Below are positions 53,537-62,005 of a DNA stretch of 64,000 nucleotides, piece after piece. The first letter of the stretch is position 1. Each line of letters starts with the position of its first letter. The stretch spans positions 186,001 through 250,000 of the forward strand of contig NZ_QNVT01000001.1 of assembly GCF_003385515.1 (NCBI RefSeq). Direction: 5' to 3'. A program made the translations under genes and the position numbers. Origin of the DNA: Chryseobacterium pennae (GTDB lineage: Bacteria; Bacteroidota; Bacteroidia; Flavobacteriales; Weeksellaceae). The notes below the pieces were generated by a model. It made no database searches and was not told where the DNA came from. It worked only from the letters and a program-made list of their open reading frames with translations.

Positions 53537-53949
53537 AATAAACTTATTTTTAACTCCTTCTTTATTTAAGGGGCAACAAATTTAGGACTATTTTCATTAA
53601 CTCAAACATTTTTAGTTATTTATTCTATTAATTTTTCTTAACGCACTGTAATTATCCTAAAAATATGCTCCAATTTTAATCAATCACAAAAAACAGCTAT
53701 AGGTTTTAATAAAAGTCACCAACATTATGAGCTTACTATTTTTAATCCTCAATAAAACGTTCATTTTTTAACATTATATAAATGACAAATAACTTCCTGA
53801 CCTATCAAATAACACCCTGTAATAGGTTTATTTCAGATGTTTTTATAGTAAGCTTAACCTTTTGTTAAATTAAACTCAGATCATTTTAATCTTTATTCTT
53901 ATATAAAATTAGTAATTTTACCCCTCAATTTTTTGAATATACTAAGAAT
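53537..53949. other. Divergent intergenic region of the TonB operon and the secreted EEP gene
   Basis: 413 bases, strongly AT-rich, without a credible ORF. It holds the minus-strand promoter at 53577-53606. Upstream of 53950 the nearest plus-strand match is TAATTTTA (one base off the -7 consensus). No clear operator repeat seen. Confidence 0.5.
53577..53606 (-). promoter_or_regulatory. Promoter of the TonB receptor/DUF5689 operon
   Basis: Minus-strand TAAATTTG (53577-53584) with a TTTG -33 box (53603-53606), 18 bases between. A complete match to the flavobacterial consensus. Confidence 0.65.
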
Positions 53950-55149
53950 ATGAAAAAATATTTAATCATTGCCGCCCTGTTTTGCTTTGGTTCTGCTTTC
54001 TCACAACAGAGACAGGTAAAGAGAGCAGCTGTCGCATTCCTGAATGTAGAAAACCTTTGGGACACTATTCCTTCAGCAGATTATATTGATGGAACATTAC
54101 CCCGTTCCAATCCTAAGTTTCACAGAAGTGTGCCTGTAGATTCACTTAAATATCTTGAAACAACAGAAGATTATAAAGGTGAATGGAGTGATGATCTTTT
54201 GATTGGGAAAAAAGTGATCAGAAAACAGTTTTTATCTGAAGATTTTACTACCAACAGCCCAAAAAGATGGGGATCAAAATACTACAATCAGAAATTAGCC
54301 AATGAAGCTAAGGTAATTTCAGAGCTTGGAAGACAATATACAAATGACAACCCTGCCATCGTAGGATTGATTGAGGTAGAAAACAGACAGGTGATTGAAG
54401 ACCTTATCAAGCAACCTGCTTTAGCAAAAAGCAACTATGGGATTGTGCATTTCAACTCTTATGATTCAAGAGGAATTGATGTAGCCATTATTTATCAGAA
54501 AGGAAGATTCTCTGTTTTGGATTCTTATAAGAAAGAAATTAAAATCTATGATGAAAACGGAAAAAGAGAATACACCAGAGATATTGTAATTGCTATTGGA
54601 TTATTGGATGGTGAAAAAGTAGGACTTTTCATGAATCACTGGCCTTCCAGAAGAGGTGGTGAGGCAATTTCTCTTGCTAAAAGAAATACAGCAGCTACTG
54701 TACTGAAAGAGGAAATGGATAAAGTAACCGCAGAAAATCCTGGTATCAAATTATTCTCAATGGGTGATTATAATGATGACCCGGTAAGCCCAAGTTTGAA
54801 AAAACATTTGGCAGCTGTAGGTGATCCAAGTGAATTATCTGACAAAACTCCTTACTATAACTTAATGTATAAATTATATAAGGCAGGGGTAGCTTCTCTT
54901 GCTTACAGAGATGCTCCAAACTTATTTGACCAGATCATTGTTTCGAGAAATCTTTATTCTCCTGAAAAAATCACTCCTACTTATACCATATTTAAAGCTG
55001 AGATCTATGCACCGGCTTACCTGGTAAACAAAGAAGGACAATGGAAAGGATATCCTTTACGTTCCTGGGATGGAGATAGGTTCACAGGCGGATACAGTGA
55101 CCACTTCCCAGCAGTTTCCGTAGTTCAGAAAGAATATATTAAAAAATAA
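53950..55149 (+). CDS. Secreted endonuclease/exonuclease/phosphatase-family protein
   Basis: 399 aa with a signal peptide (cleaved near AFSQ, residue about 18). The DNase-I-like catalytic residues are present: Asn/Glu in FLNVENLWD, GLIEVENR, NHWPSR (His), MGDYNDD (Asp and Asn) and the final SDHFP (Asp-His). Probably hydrolyses nucleic acid or another phosphodiester outside the cytoplasm. Its divergent neighbours are a TonB receptor and DUF5689 lipoprotein, and DUF5689 is often found with such nucleases, which supports a nucleic-acid/phosphate scavenging role. Confidence 0.88.
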   Translation: MKKYLIIAALFCFGSAFSQQRQVKRAAVAFLNVENLWDTIPSADYIDGTLPRSNPKFHRSVPVDSLKYLETTEDYKGEWSDDLLIGKKVIRKQFLSEDFTTNSPKRWGSKYYNQKLANEAKVISELGRQYTNDNPAIVGLIEVENRQVIEDLIKQPALAKSNYGIVHFNSYDSRGIDVAIIYQKGRFSVLDSYKKEIKIYDENGKREYTRDIVIAIGLLDGEKVGLFMNHWPSRRGGEAISLAKRNTAATVLKEEMDKVTAENPGIKLFSMGDYNDDPVSPSLKKHLAAVGDPSELSDKTPYYNLMYKLYKAGVASLAYRDAPNLFDQIIVSRNLYSPEKITPTYTIFKAEIYAPAYLVNKEGQWKGYPLRSWDGDRFTGGYSDHFPAVSVVQKEYIKK

Positions 55150-55158
55150 TACAGAAAG

Positions 55159-55183
55159 GCACTCTTATTGGAGTGCTTTTTTT
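55159..55183 (+). terminator. Terminator of the secreted EEP gene
   Basis: 6-bp stem GCACTC/GAGTGC (55159-55164 with 55171-55176), 6-base loop and a run of seven T. Confidence 0.8.
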
Positions 55184-55198
55184 ATATCCTTAAAAGTC

Positions 55199-55622
55199 AT
55201 GAAAAATATTGTTTTAATATTCTAGTATTGCCTTTATCTCATTCGGCTGCCTTTCACAACAAAACAGCTCAAAAAAAGATAAAGCACAGCATGAAATGAA
55301 ACCGTCTAAAAACGACGATGGAGAATGGGACCTTACCGTTATTGACACTGAGTTTGATTATTTCCTCAATGCCATAGCAAAGCCAATCAGCCAATATTCA
55401 GAATCTTTTCTGAAGACAAAAAATACATTTCTCGTGAATGAATGGAATAGCTATTACAGCACCGGACAATATAGAAACATCATAGAATCCGGAATAGATT
55501 ATAATCCCAGAGAGAATTACGGAATAAAATTCGAATATAAGCTGTATCAGGTATTTGCGTATGTAAACTGGAAGTATGGATTAAGAATGACCGGTTTATC
55601 CGGAAGTGAAATCAGAATATAA
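55199..55622 (+). pseudogene. DUF6146 lipoprotein gene with a frameshift in the signal peptide
   Basis: The ATG at 55199 gives MKNIVLIF and then TAG. In the next frame, from 55218 the reading is SSIAFISFGCLSQQNSSKK and continues without a stop to 55622 as the DUF6146-type domain. Joined, the two frames make a standard lipoprotein signal peptide with a lipobox Cys (ISFGC), so one base was lost or gained between about 55215 and 55224. Without it the only good start is the ATG at 55296 (108 aa, no signal), which would put the protein in the cytoplasm. The mature domain itself (EFDYFLNAI, TKNTFLVNEWNSYY, GLRMTGLSGSEIRI) is intact, so the shift is recent or a sequencing error. Confidence 0.75.
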
Positions 55623-55762
55623 ATTACTACACATTATTAATGTTTTAGAAAAAATTTCACAATAAAATAACTAAAATAGAATTAAATAATTTTTAATAGA
55701 CAAAATTATAAAATAAATACTTTAATTATTTAATATTAAATAAAATTATACTTAAGTTTTAA

Positions 55763-55770
55763 TATATTTG
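55763..55770 (+). promoter_or_regulatory. -7 element (TATATTTG) of the vWA gene
   Basis: Perfect TAnnTTTG match. The predicted transcript start is about 55775, directly at the following stem-loop. Confidence 0.5.
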
Positions 55771-55775
55771 TATAT

Positions 55776-55797
55776 CACTGAATTTTGATTTTCAGTG
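55776..55797 (+). promoter_or_regulatory. 5' stem-loop of the vWA transcript
   Basis: 7-bp stem CACTGAA/TTCAGTG (55776-55782 with 55791-55797) and an 8-base loop, placed at the predicted 5' end of the mRNA. Such a 5' hairpin could protect the transcript or regulate it (inference). Confidence 0.4.
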
Positions 55798-55826
55798 AAT
55801 AACAACCATAAACAAAATTTAAGACC

Positions 55827-55940
55827 ATGAAAAACCTATCGCTTACGGCGTGCTTTCTAGCCATGCCCCCATTTTCTCAACTCCAGGAGTCCCGACACCG
55901 GACAGAGTTTTACATCAATTCATTTTTTAACAACATTTAA
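55827..55940 (+). CDS. 37-codon leader ORF or gene remnant before the vWA gene
   Basis: ATG at 55827 to TAA at 55940. The start MKNLSLTACFLAMPPFSQ resembles a short signal peptide and mirrors the MKNICK...TPFYSQ start of the vWA protein 126 bases downstream. The DNA is clearly richer in G and C than its surroundings. It could be a translated leader, or a decayed signal-peptide copy. It is too short to judge by composition alone. Confidence 0.3.
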   Translation: MKNLSLTACFLAMPPFSQLQESRHRTEFYINSFFNNI

Positions 55941-55952
55941 AATCTGTGAATT

Positions 55953-57452
55953 ATGAAAAATATATGTAAACTTATCTTATTTTCAATTCTACTATCATGG
56001 ACACCATTCTACTCACAAACAGGAAGTGATATCATTTTTTGCCTGGACAACAGTGGTTCTATAAGTGACGTAGCCTTCAATCAAATGACTGTTTCCACAA
56101 GAAAGCTCATGGAACAGATTTTAAAATGCAACCGGGATAATCGGGTTTCTGTAGTACACTATGGAACAGATTTTCCAGGAATGAGCCCTTCTGTCCCTAG
56201 AATTTATATAGAATCTAATTTCACCAATGATCTGGCAACTGCTCAAACATTCTCAAGAAGATTAGGAAATGGTGACCATTTTCATGATGCAGTTAGCTTA
56301 ATAGGAGCAGCCCTTGACCATTATCCACATCCTGATATTGTAAGTCAACAGAAATCATTAGATAGGCACCGTGAGAGACCATTAGTGATCATCTTATTTT
56401 CTGATGCAGAAAGAGCCAACGGCAGCTTTAGCAATGGTTCTTATTTGGTCAACTTCAATCCTCCCAACGGACTGCATGAGGACAATGCTTTTTCAGCCTT
56501 TACAAAGTTTAAAATGGACAGAAGTGCAAAATTCATCGTGGTACATGTAAGTGATTATGCACCATACATAGAAGCTGCAGCCAACATTGCCAGCCGTGGA
56601 GGTTCATATACCGGAAATATTGAACAGTACAATGATGATCCGGATCACAATCTACTCCCTAGATTTTATCTGAATAAGACAAATTTTACCTTAACGAATA
56701 CTGAAATATCTTCATTAAGTAATGACATCTGTAAAATGAATACAGCTTATGTCGATTTCACCTATCAAGCTCGTTCCTGTAAAATCCCAGTAAGCTTTCC
56801 GCTACATATCAATGGAAACTATGCAATTCCACAAGGAGCTAACATCGTCAACTTTCAGCTATCCCTGTTAGATATAGCAACAAGTGCAGTTTATCCAACA
56901 TCTGCAACAGTTAATTTCCCTAACCCCAATGAGTTTGAATTTACAGTAAATCAGGCAGATCTTACCAATCCGCCTTCAGGACAATACAAATTCATTATTG
57001 AGCTTGTTTATTCTCTTGGCGGTAATAATGATGGAATTCATGCTGAAAACAGTATTACTTCTCCTTACGATTTTATGTACTGTGAGAATTTGCGAACAAA
57101 CACAACTATTTCCAATCCTGCAGCTAAGTTTGCAAGACCAAAAGATAAGGATTACCGCATCGATCTTAATGCAGATCCTAACCACACAAAAGCTAAGCAG
57201 AAGGAAAATAGCAGACCGAAGAACATTCAGGTGTCACCGAACCCCAATAATGGGATATTTATCGTATCGCTCGACAAAGTACGCTCAGGAGCCCTGGAAA
57301 TTAATGACATCAATGGTAAGATTGTTTTTGAAAAGTCATTCACTAACGAAAAAGAAATAGCCGTTGATATTCATTCATTACCATCCAATACCTATATTGT
57401 AAAAGTAAATTCAGGCAACGAAGTGTTCACACAGAAAATAATAAAAAGATAA
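55953..57452 (+). CDS. von Willebrand factor A-domain protein, T9SS type-A substrate
   Basis: 499 aa. Signal peptide ends FYSQ (residue about 21), followed at once by a vWA domain (about 23-260) with the metal-ion adhesion site Asp32-x-Ser34-x-Ser36 (LDNSGS) intact. A beta-rich middle (about 265-395) and a T9SS type-A C-terminal sorting domain (about 425-499, from VSPNPNNGIFIVSL to IVKVNSGNEVFTQKIIKR) follow. Predicted to be exported and anchored on the surface, where vWA domains bind proteins or glycans with a divalent metal. Partner unknown. Confidence 0.9.
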   Translation: MKNICKLILFSILLSWTPFYSQTGSDIIFCLDNSGSISDVAFNQMTVSTRKLMEQILKCNRDNRVSVVHYGTDFPGMSPSVPRIYIESNFTNDLATAQTFSRRLGNGDHFHDAVSLIGAALDHYPHPDIVSQQKSLDRHRERPLVIILFSDAERANGSFSNGSYLVNFNPPNGLHEDNAFSAFTKFKMDRSAKFIVVHVSDYAPYIEAAANIASRGGSYTGNIEQYNDDPDHNLLPRFYLNKTNFTLTNTEISSLSNDICKMNTAYVDFTYQARSCKIPVSFPLHINGNYAIPQGANIVNFQLSLLDIATSAVYPTSATVNFPNPNEFEFTVNQADLTNPPSGQYKFIIELVYSLGGNNDGIHAENSITSPYDFMYCENLRTNTTISNPAAKFARPKDKDYRIDLNADPNHTKAKQKENSRPKNIQVSPNPNNGIFIVSLDKVRSGALEINDINGKIVFEKSFTNEKEIAVDIHSLPSNTYIVKVNSGNEVFTQKIIKR

Positions 57453-57473
57453 ATTTAAAATTTATCAAACTAA

Positions 57474-57501
57474 AAAAGGTTCAGAAAATTCTGAACCTTT
57501 T
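57474..57501. terminator. Bidirectional terminator between the vWA gene and sod
   Basis: Stem of 11-13 bp (57474-57486 with 57489-57501, tight loop) with A-tract before and T-tract after. It lies between convergent genes. Confidence 0.85.
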
Positions 57502-57521
57502 ATTTTTATAATAGCTGAAAA

Positions 57522-58118
57522 TTATTTGTTAAATAATTCTTCTACCTTATCCCAGTTTACTACAGAGAAGAATGCAGAAACATAGTCAGGTCTTCTGTTC
57601 TGGTAGTTTAAATAATAAGCGTGCTCCCAAACGTCTAATCCTAATACCGGAGTTCCTTTAACGTCTGCAACAGGCATTAACGGGTTATCCTGGTTTGGTG
57701 TAGAAGAAACAGATACAGAACCATCAGCATTTTTTACTAACCAGGCCCATCCTGAACCGAATCTTGTTTTAGCAGCTTCAGAAAAATCAGTTTTGAATTT
57801 TTCAAGACCACCGTAATTTTCGATAGCAGCTTTTACATTTCCTACAGGCTCATTGCTTCCGCCAGGAGTTAAAATTTCCCAGAATAAAGAGTGGTTGAAA
57901 TGTCCACCTCCATTATTTCGTACTGCCGGTTTATCAGTTCCTGTCTGGCAGATCTCTTCAATAGTTTTCCCTGCTAAATCAGTTCCTTCTATTGCTTTAT
58001 TTAAATTGTCAATATACGCCTGGTGATGTTTCGTATAGTGGATTTCCATAGTTTTTGCATCGATCGTAGGTTCTAATGCATCATATGCATATCCTAATTT
58101 TGGTAATTCAAATGACAT
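57522..58118 (-). CDS. sodB: Superoxide dismutase (Fe/Mn type)
   Basis: 198 aa. Converts superoxide to hydrogen peroxide and oxygen. The metal ligands are in the usual places: His in [11 protein letters not shown], His in [10 protein letters not shown], and the Asp and His of [10 protein letters not shown]. The segment [13 protein letters not shown] and the end [17 protein letters not shown] are typical. The metal (iron or manganese) cannot be decided from sequence alone; sodB is a conventional symbol only. Confidence 0.95.
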   Translation of the reverse strand: MSFELPKLGYAYDALEPTIDAKTMEIHYTKHHQAYIDNLNKAIEGTDLAGKTIEEICQTGTDKPAVRNNGGGHFNHSLFWEILTPGGSNEPVGNVKAAIENYGGLEKFKTDFSEAAKTRFGSGWAWLVKNADGSVSVSSTPNQDNPLMPVADVKGTPVLGLDVWEHAYYLNYQNRRPDYVSAFFSVVNWDKVEELFNK

Positions 58119-58143
58119 AATCTTTATTTTTAATGTTATACTT

Positions 58144-58175
58144 CAAAATTAGCCAATATTTAAGGTACTATCAAA
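58144..58175 (-). promoter_or_regulatory. Promoter of sod
   Basis: Minus-strand TAATTTTG (58144-58151) with TTTG (58172-58175), 20 bases between. A complete match to the consensus. Confidence 0.65.
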
Positions 58176-58265
58176 GATTGGGGATTACTTTAATAAATCT
58201 TTAACATTGATATATTGATTTAGAATGAATTAAATTTTATTTTTTTTAAAATTACAAATATTAAA

Positions 58266-58298
58266 CTAAAAAGCACGAATCCTGAGGACCCGTGCTTT
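58266..58298 (-). terminator. Terminator of rho
   Basis: 8-bp outer stem (58270-58277 with 58291-58298) and a small inner stem TCC/GGA, followed on the minus strand by a short T-run. Confidence 0.75.
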
Positions 58299-58317
58299 CT
58301 ATTTAACAATATTAAAT

Positions 58318-60156
58318 TTATTTATTCATAGACATCAGGAATTCTTCATTGTTAAGAGTTCCTTTGATGTTTTTATTTACAAATTCCATTGCTTCCACAG
58401 GATTCATTTCAGAAAGATACTTTCTAAAAATCCACATTCTCTGAGAAGTTACTTCATCCAGAAGAAGATCATCTCTACGGGTACTCGAAGAAATTAAGTC
58501 AATAGCAGGATAAATTCTTCTGTTAGCAATTTTTCTGTCCAGCTGAAGTTCCATGTTACCGGTACCTTTGAATTCTTCAAAGATCACTTCATCCATTTTT
58601 GAACCGGTATCAATAAGTGCAGTGGCTATGATAGTTAAAGAACCACCACCTTCAATTTTTCTTGCTGCTCCAAAGAATCTTTTCGGCTTGTGAAGAGCGT
58701 TAGCATCTACCCCACCAGAAAGAACTTTACCAGATGCCGGAGTCACAGTATTGTATGCTCTTGCTAATCTCGTAATTGAATCCAGTAAGATTACAACATC
58801 ATGTCCGCACTCAACCATTCTTTGTGCTTTGGCAAGAACAAGGTTAGCTACTTTCACATGCTTTTCAGCAGCTTCATCAAATGTAGAAGCAATAACTTCT
58901 GCATTTACGCTTCTTTCCATATCAGTAACCTCTTCCGGACGTTCATCAATCAGAAGGACCATCATGTATACCTCAGGGTGGTTAGCAGCGATAGAATTGG
59001 CAATATCTTTAAGCAACATCGTCTTACCTGTTTTAGGCTGTGCAACAATCATTGCTCTCTGTCCCTTACCAATAGGTGCAAATAAATCTACTATTCTTGT
59101 CGAAATGGTAGAATCACTTCCTGCAAGATTGAATTTCTCTTCAGGGAAAAGCGGTGTAAGATATTCAAATGCAACACGATCCTTAATAAATGCAAGATCA
59201 CGTCCGTTTACTTCTGTAGGTTTTAATAGTGAAAAATATTTTTCACCTTCTTTTGGAAGTCTTACAATTCCTTTAACGGTATCTCCTGTTTTCAACCCAT
59301 AATTTCTGATTTGCGCTGTAGAAACATACACATCATCAGGAGAAGAGATATAGCTAAAGTCTGATGAACGTAAAAATCCGTAGTTATCAGGTAAAATTTC
59401 CAACACCCCTTCAATGCTTACCATTCCATCGAAACTGAATTCTTTTTTATGGTCATGCTGCTCCTCTGCCTTTTCAGAATGTCTGTTTTGATTCTGATTT
59501 TGGTGTTGGTTTTGATGCTGGTGCTGGTTTGGGTTTTGGTTTTTATGTTGGTTTCCACTGTTCTGTGGATGGTTGTGTCCTTTTTGAGGTCTGTTAGCCT
59601 GTGGTTGCTGAGGAGGCGTATTGTTAGGCTTTTCTTCTGCCTGGGCAGGCTCTTGAGATTCTGTATTTTTAGGAGCTTCTGTTTTCTCCTGGGAAGTTTC
59701 TGTATTTCCTGTATTGGTAGAAACTCTTTTTCTTTTTTTCTTAGCTGAATTAGCTGCAGATGATTCTTCATTTACTGTTGCTTCTACTGCTTCAGCTATA
59801 GGCTCTTCTGTTTTTACTTCTTCAGCGACCGGCGTTTTTTCTTCTACTTTTTCCTCTACTATTGGTTCTGCCGGTGCTTTCGCATTTGCCCTTGGTTTTG
59901 CTGGGGCTTTCTTTGGAGCAGCTTTTTTTACCGGAGCCTTTACAGGTTTTTCTGCGGGAGCTTCTTCAGTATTGGTGCTGGTTTCCGTGGCGTTGAAATA
60001 ATCTTTTGATACTTTAGGATTAGAAGCCTGAAAGTCAAGAATTGCAAAGATCTTATCATTATCATTGCTATTTCTTGCAACTTTAACGCCCAAATCCTTT
60101 AAGATTTTAGTCAGTTCCGTTACGGATTTTGACCTTAACGTTTCTATGTTAAACAT
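58318..60156 (-). CDS. rho: Transcription termination factor Rho with a long disordered insert
   Basis: 612-aa ring helicase that ends transcription at unstructured RNA. An N-terminal Rho_N helix domain (about 1-50, [17 protein letters not shown]) comes first. Residues about 55-240 are a low-complexity stretch: Lys/Ala/Pro/Glu first, then Asn/Gln/His-rich (for example [18 protein letters not shown]). The RNA-binding cold-shock-like domain begins near residue 242 ([16 protein letters not shown]), and the ATPase Walker A is PKTGKTML near residue 373. The insert explains the length (E. coli Rho is about 420 aa) and is typical of Bacteroidota Rho, where it has been linked to phase separation in Bacteroides. 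Confidence 0.96.
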   Translation of the reverse strand: MFNIETLRSKSVTELTKILKDLGVKVARNSNDNDKIFAILDFQASNPKVSKDYFNATETSTNTEEAPAEKPVKAPVKKAAPKKAPAKPRANAKAPAEPIVEEKVEEKTPVAEEVKTEEPIAEAVEATVNEESSAANSAKKKRKRVSTNTGNTETSQEKTEAPKNTESQEPAQAEEKPNNTPPQQPQANRPQKGHNHPQNSGNQHKNQNPNQHQHQNQHQNQNQNRHSEKAEEQHDHKKEFSFDGMVSIEGVLEILPDNYGFLRSSDFSYISSPDDVYVSTAQIRNYGLKTGDTVKGIVRLPKEGEKYFSLLKPTEVNGRDLAFIKDRVAFEYLTPLFPEEKFNLAGSDSTISTRIVDLFAPIGKGQRAMIVAQPKTGKTMLLKDIANSIAANHPEVYMMVLLIDERPEEVTDMERSVNAEVIASTFDEAAEKHVKVANLVLAKAQRMVECGHDVVILLDSITRLARAYNTVTPASGKVLSGGVDANALHKPKRFFGAARKIEGGGSLTIIATALIDTGSKMDEVIFEEFKGTGNMELQLDRKIANRRIYPAIDLISSSTRRDDLLLDEVTSQRMWIFRKYLSEMNPVEAMEFVNKNIKGTLNNEEFLMSMNK

Positions 60157-60234
60157 ATTTATGTAAAAATGTAATTAATTGTGAGTAAGAAAAGTAAGTC
60201 CGGTGACTTTGGTTTTCAAGTACATTGTATAATG

Positions 60235-60265
60235 CAAATCTACACTTATTTTTGAATTGTGCAAA
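60235..60265 (-). promoter_or_regulatory. Promoter of rho
   Basis: Minus-strand TAGATTTG (60235-60242) with TTTG (60262-60265), 19 bases between: a complete consensus. Its -33 box lies inside the divergent promoter at 60251-60281. The rho 5' untranslated region is about 75 bases. Confidence 0.65.
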
Positions 60266-60281
60266 ATTTATGTTATTTTTG
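60251..60281 (+). promoter_or_regulatory. Promoter of the DUF4293 gene, interlocked with the rho promoter
   Basis: TTTG (60251-60254) and TATTTTTG (60274-60281), 19 bases between. The start codon is 18 bases after the -7 element. The two promoters cannot both be bound fully at once. Confidence 0.7.
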
Positions 60282-60299
60282 CCAAGAATTTAATATTCA

Positions 60300-60689
60300 A
60301 TGCTACAGAGAATACAAACTATATGGACTTTATTAGCAGTCTTCGCTGCTGTTTTCCTTTTTATAACGGGACAGGATGTTGTGATTTCCGACAGTATCCC
60401 TGTACTTAATATAGGATGTATAATCCTTGTCATCACTGGGTCATTAAGTATCTTCAGTTTTAAAAACAGAAAAAGACAAATTTTGCTGAATACCATCAGC
60501 ATCATTATAAACGCTTTGTTGATTGGTGTATTGGCGTACTGGCTGCTAAGCTTATCCGGAGGAATTAATTTTCCTGAGAAGGGTATTGAGCCGATTTTCC
60601 CATTAATTGCGGTAATATGTCTGCTTATAGCAAATGTATACATCCGTAAAGATGAGAGGCTCGTGAAATCTGTAGACAGACTTCGGTAA
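60300..60689 (+). CDS. DUF4293 membrane protein
   Basis: 129 aa with four hydrophobic segments (about 5-25, 34-52, 61-84, 99-115) and the DUF4293 hallmarks: the MLQRIQTIWTLLA start and the SFKNRKRQILLN loop. The family is found in Bacteroidota, commonly beside rho as here, and has no known function. The conserved divergent neighbourhood hints at shared control. Confidence 0.85.
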   Translation: MLQRIQTIWTLLAVFAAVFLFITGQDVVISDSIPVLNIGCIILVITGSLSIFSFKNRKRQILLNTISIIINALLIGVLAYWLLSLSGGINFPEKGIEPIFPLIAVICLLIANVYIRKDERLVKSVDRLR

Positions 60690-60713
60690 CCTTACAACGA
60701 TTTTTTGAGTGAG

Positions 60714-60741
60714 AACAGTTCCTTTTCAGGAGCTGTTTTTT
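60714..60741 (+). terminator. Terminator of the DUF4293 gene
   Basis: 10-bp stem with one G-T pair (60714-60723 with 60728-60737), TTTC loop and T-run. Confidence 0.8.
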
Positions 60742-60845
60742 ATTTGTACATCCCTACTACCTACCCGGATCAATTAATTTATGTAACTTCCATGCAACAT
60801 TTTGATCAAAAAGACGACAGATCTTTTAACTTTTAATTAAAGACT

Positions 60846-61769
60846 ATGAAAAAGCTAACTTATCTTACTTTATCACTATTCTCTATATCTGCTTTTGCAC
60901 AGGAAGTTTCTAAAGAAAGAGTAAAAACCGTCATTTCCACTCTGGCATCCGATGAAATGAAAGGGCGAGAGATCGGAACTCCTGAAAATGATAATGCAGC
61001 TAATTATATTGCTACTCTTTTCAAGGAAAACAACCTTGAATTCTGCACAGGAAACTCATACCTTATCCCTTTTGATTATAACGGCAAAACAGCCTATAAT
61101 GTTTGTGGTATAAAGAAAGGTAAATCTGATAAAAATCTTGGTTTCTCAGGACATTTTGATCATATCGGAACCAACGATAAAAGTGGGGATAATATTTATA
61201 ATGGAGCTGATGATGACGCCAGCGGAATTACAACATTGGTAGGCATCGCTGATTATTTCAAAAATAAAAAGCCGGAATTTTCAATGGTTTTCATTGCCTT
61301 TAATGGAGAAGAAAAAGGAATGCTGGGATCTCAGGCTATCTCTGAGGATAAAAATCTTGATAAGATTTACAGTAATATGGCTGCTCTATTCAATTTTGAA
61401 ATGGTTGCTACAGAATCTCAATGGGGAAAAAATGCGTTATATATGACAGGAGATGGTTTCTCAGATCTTGATGAATTATTCAATAAGCATGCAGCGAACG
61501 GATTAAAAATCAATGCTGATCCTTACGCAAAACAACAGCTTTTTTATCGTTCAGATAATGTCAGCTTTGTAAAAAAGAAAATTATTGCCCATTCATTTTC
61601 AACTGTTGATATGACTAAGGCGACTCATTACCATCATGTAAACGATGACATCAGTATTGTTGATGTTGATAATATGACCCGGATCATCAATAATTTTGGA
61701 AAAACACTGGATCAGTTAAATCCAAAAAACTTTGCTCCGAAATATAACGATCAGGTAAGTTTTAATTAA
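60846..61769 (+). CDS. Secreted M28-family metallopeptidase
   Basis: 307 aa: signal peptide (ending AFAQ, residue about 19), then a zinc aminopeptidase fold. The two-metal ligand set is visible: His in GHFDHIG, Asp in GADDDASG, Glu-Glu in NGEEKGM, Glu in FNFEMV (in place of the usual Asp) and His in THYHHVND. It removes N-terminal residues from peptides outside the cytoplasm. It is a single-domain form, without the PA domain seen in longer family members. Confidence 0.9.
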   Translation: MKKLTYLTLSLFSISAFAQEVSKERVKTVISTLASDEMKGREIGTPENDNAANYIATLFKENNLEFCTGNSYLIPFDYNGKTAYNVCGIKKGKSDKNLGFSGHFDHIGTNDKSGDNIYNGADDDASGITTLVGIADYFKNKKPEFSMVFIAFNGEEKGMLGSQAISEDKNLDKIYSNMAALFNFEMVATESQWGKNALYMTGDGFSDLDELFNKHAANGLKINADPYAKQQLFYRSDNVSFVKKKIIAHSFSTVDMTKATHYHHVNDDISIVDVDNMTRIINNFGKTLDQLNPKNFAPKYNDQVSFN

Positions 61770-61785
61770 TTCATACTTCTATAAA

Positions 61786-61814
61786 AAAACCGCCATCCAG
61801 GCGGTTTTATTTTT
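61786..61814 (+). terminator. Terminator of the M28 peptidase gene
   Basis: 9-bp stem AAAACCGCC/GGCGGTTTT (61786-61794 with 61800-61808), 5-base loop and T-rich tail. Confidence 0.85.
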
Positions 61815-61977
61815 ATTTTACCGGAAAGCAGAATCCCCCTTATCATCCTACAATATCCAACCCCCTTTTTTAATTCTTACTTACTTTATTTCAAGGCATT
61901 GTAACAAAAACATCAATTTTGAAACTTATCATTTAAAGTAAAACAGGATTAAGAACGTCTTATCTTCTAATTTTACG

Positions 61978-61985
61978 TAATTTTG
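61978..61985 (+). promoter_or_regulatory. -7 element (TAATTTTG) of the ABC exporter gene
   Basis: Perfect TAnnTTTG match 20 bases before the ATG at 62006. No standard -33 TTG. Confidence 0.45.
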
Positions 61986-62005
61986 CTATCCAAATTTTTC
62001 ATTGA

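Larger units (their letters stand above)
55623..55952. other. Leader region of the vWA gene: promoter, 5' hairpin and short ORF
   Basis: 330 bases. The first part (to about 55760) is almost pure A/T. A -7 element, a stem-loop at the expected transcript start, and a 37-codon ORF of higher GC content follow in order before the vWA gene at 55953. Details under the separate entries. Confidence 0.55.

Noticed and set aside
58751..59302. 183-codon plus-strand frame opposite rho
   Set aside because: Lies wholly on the antisense of rho and has no family or promoter.
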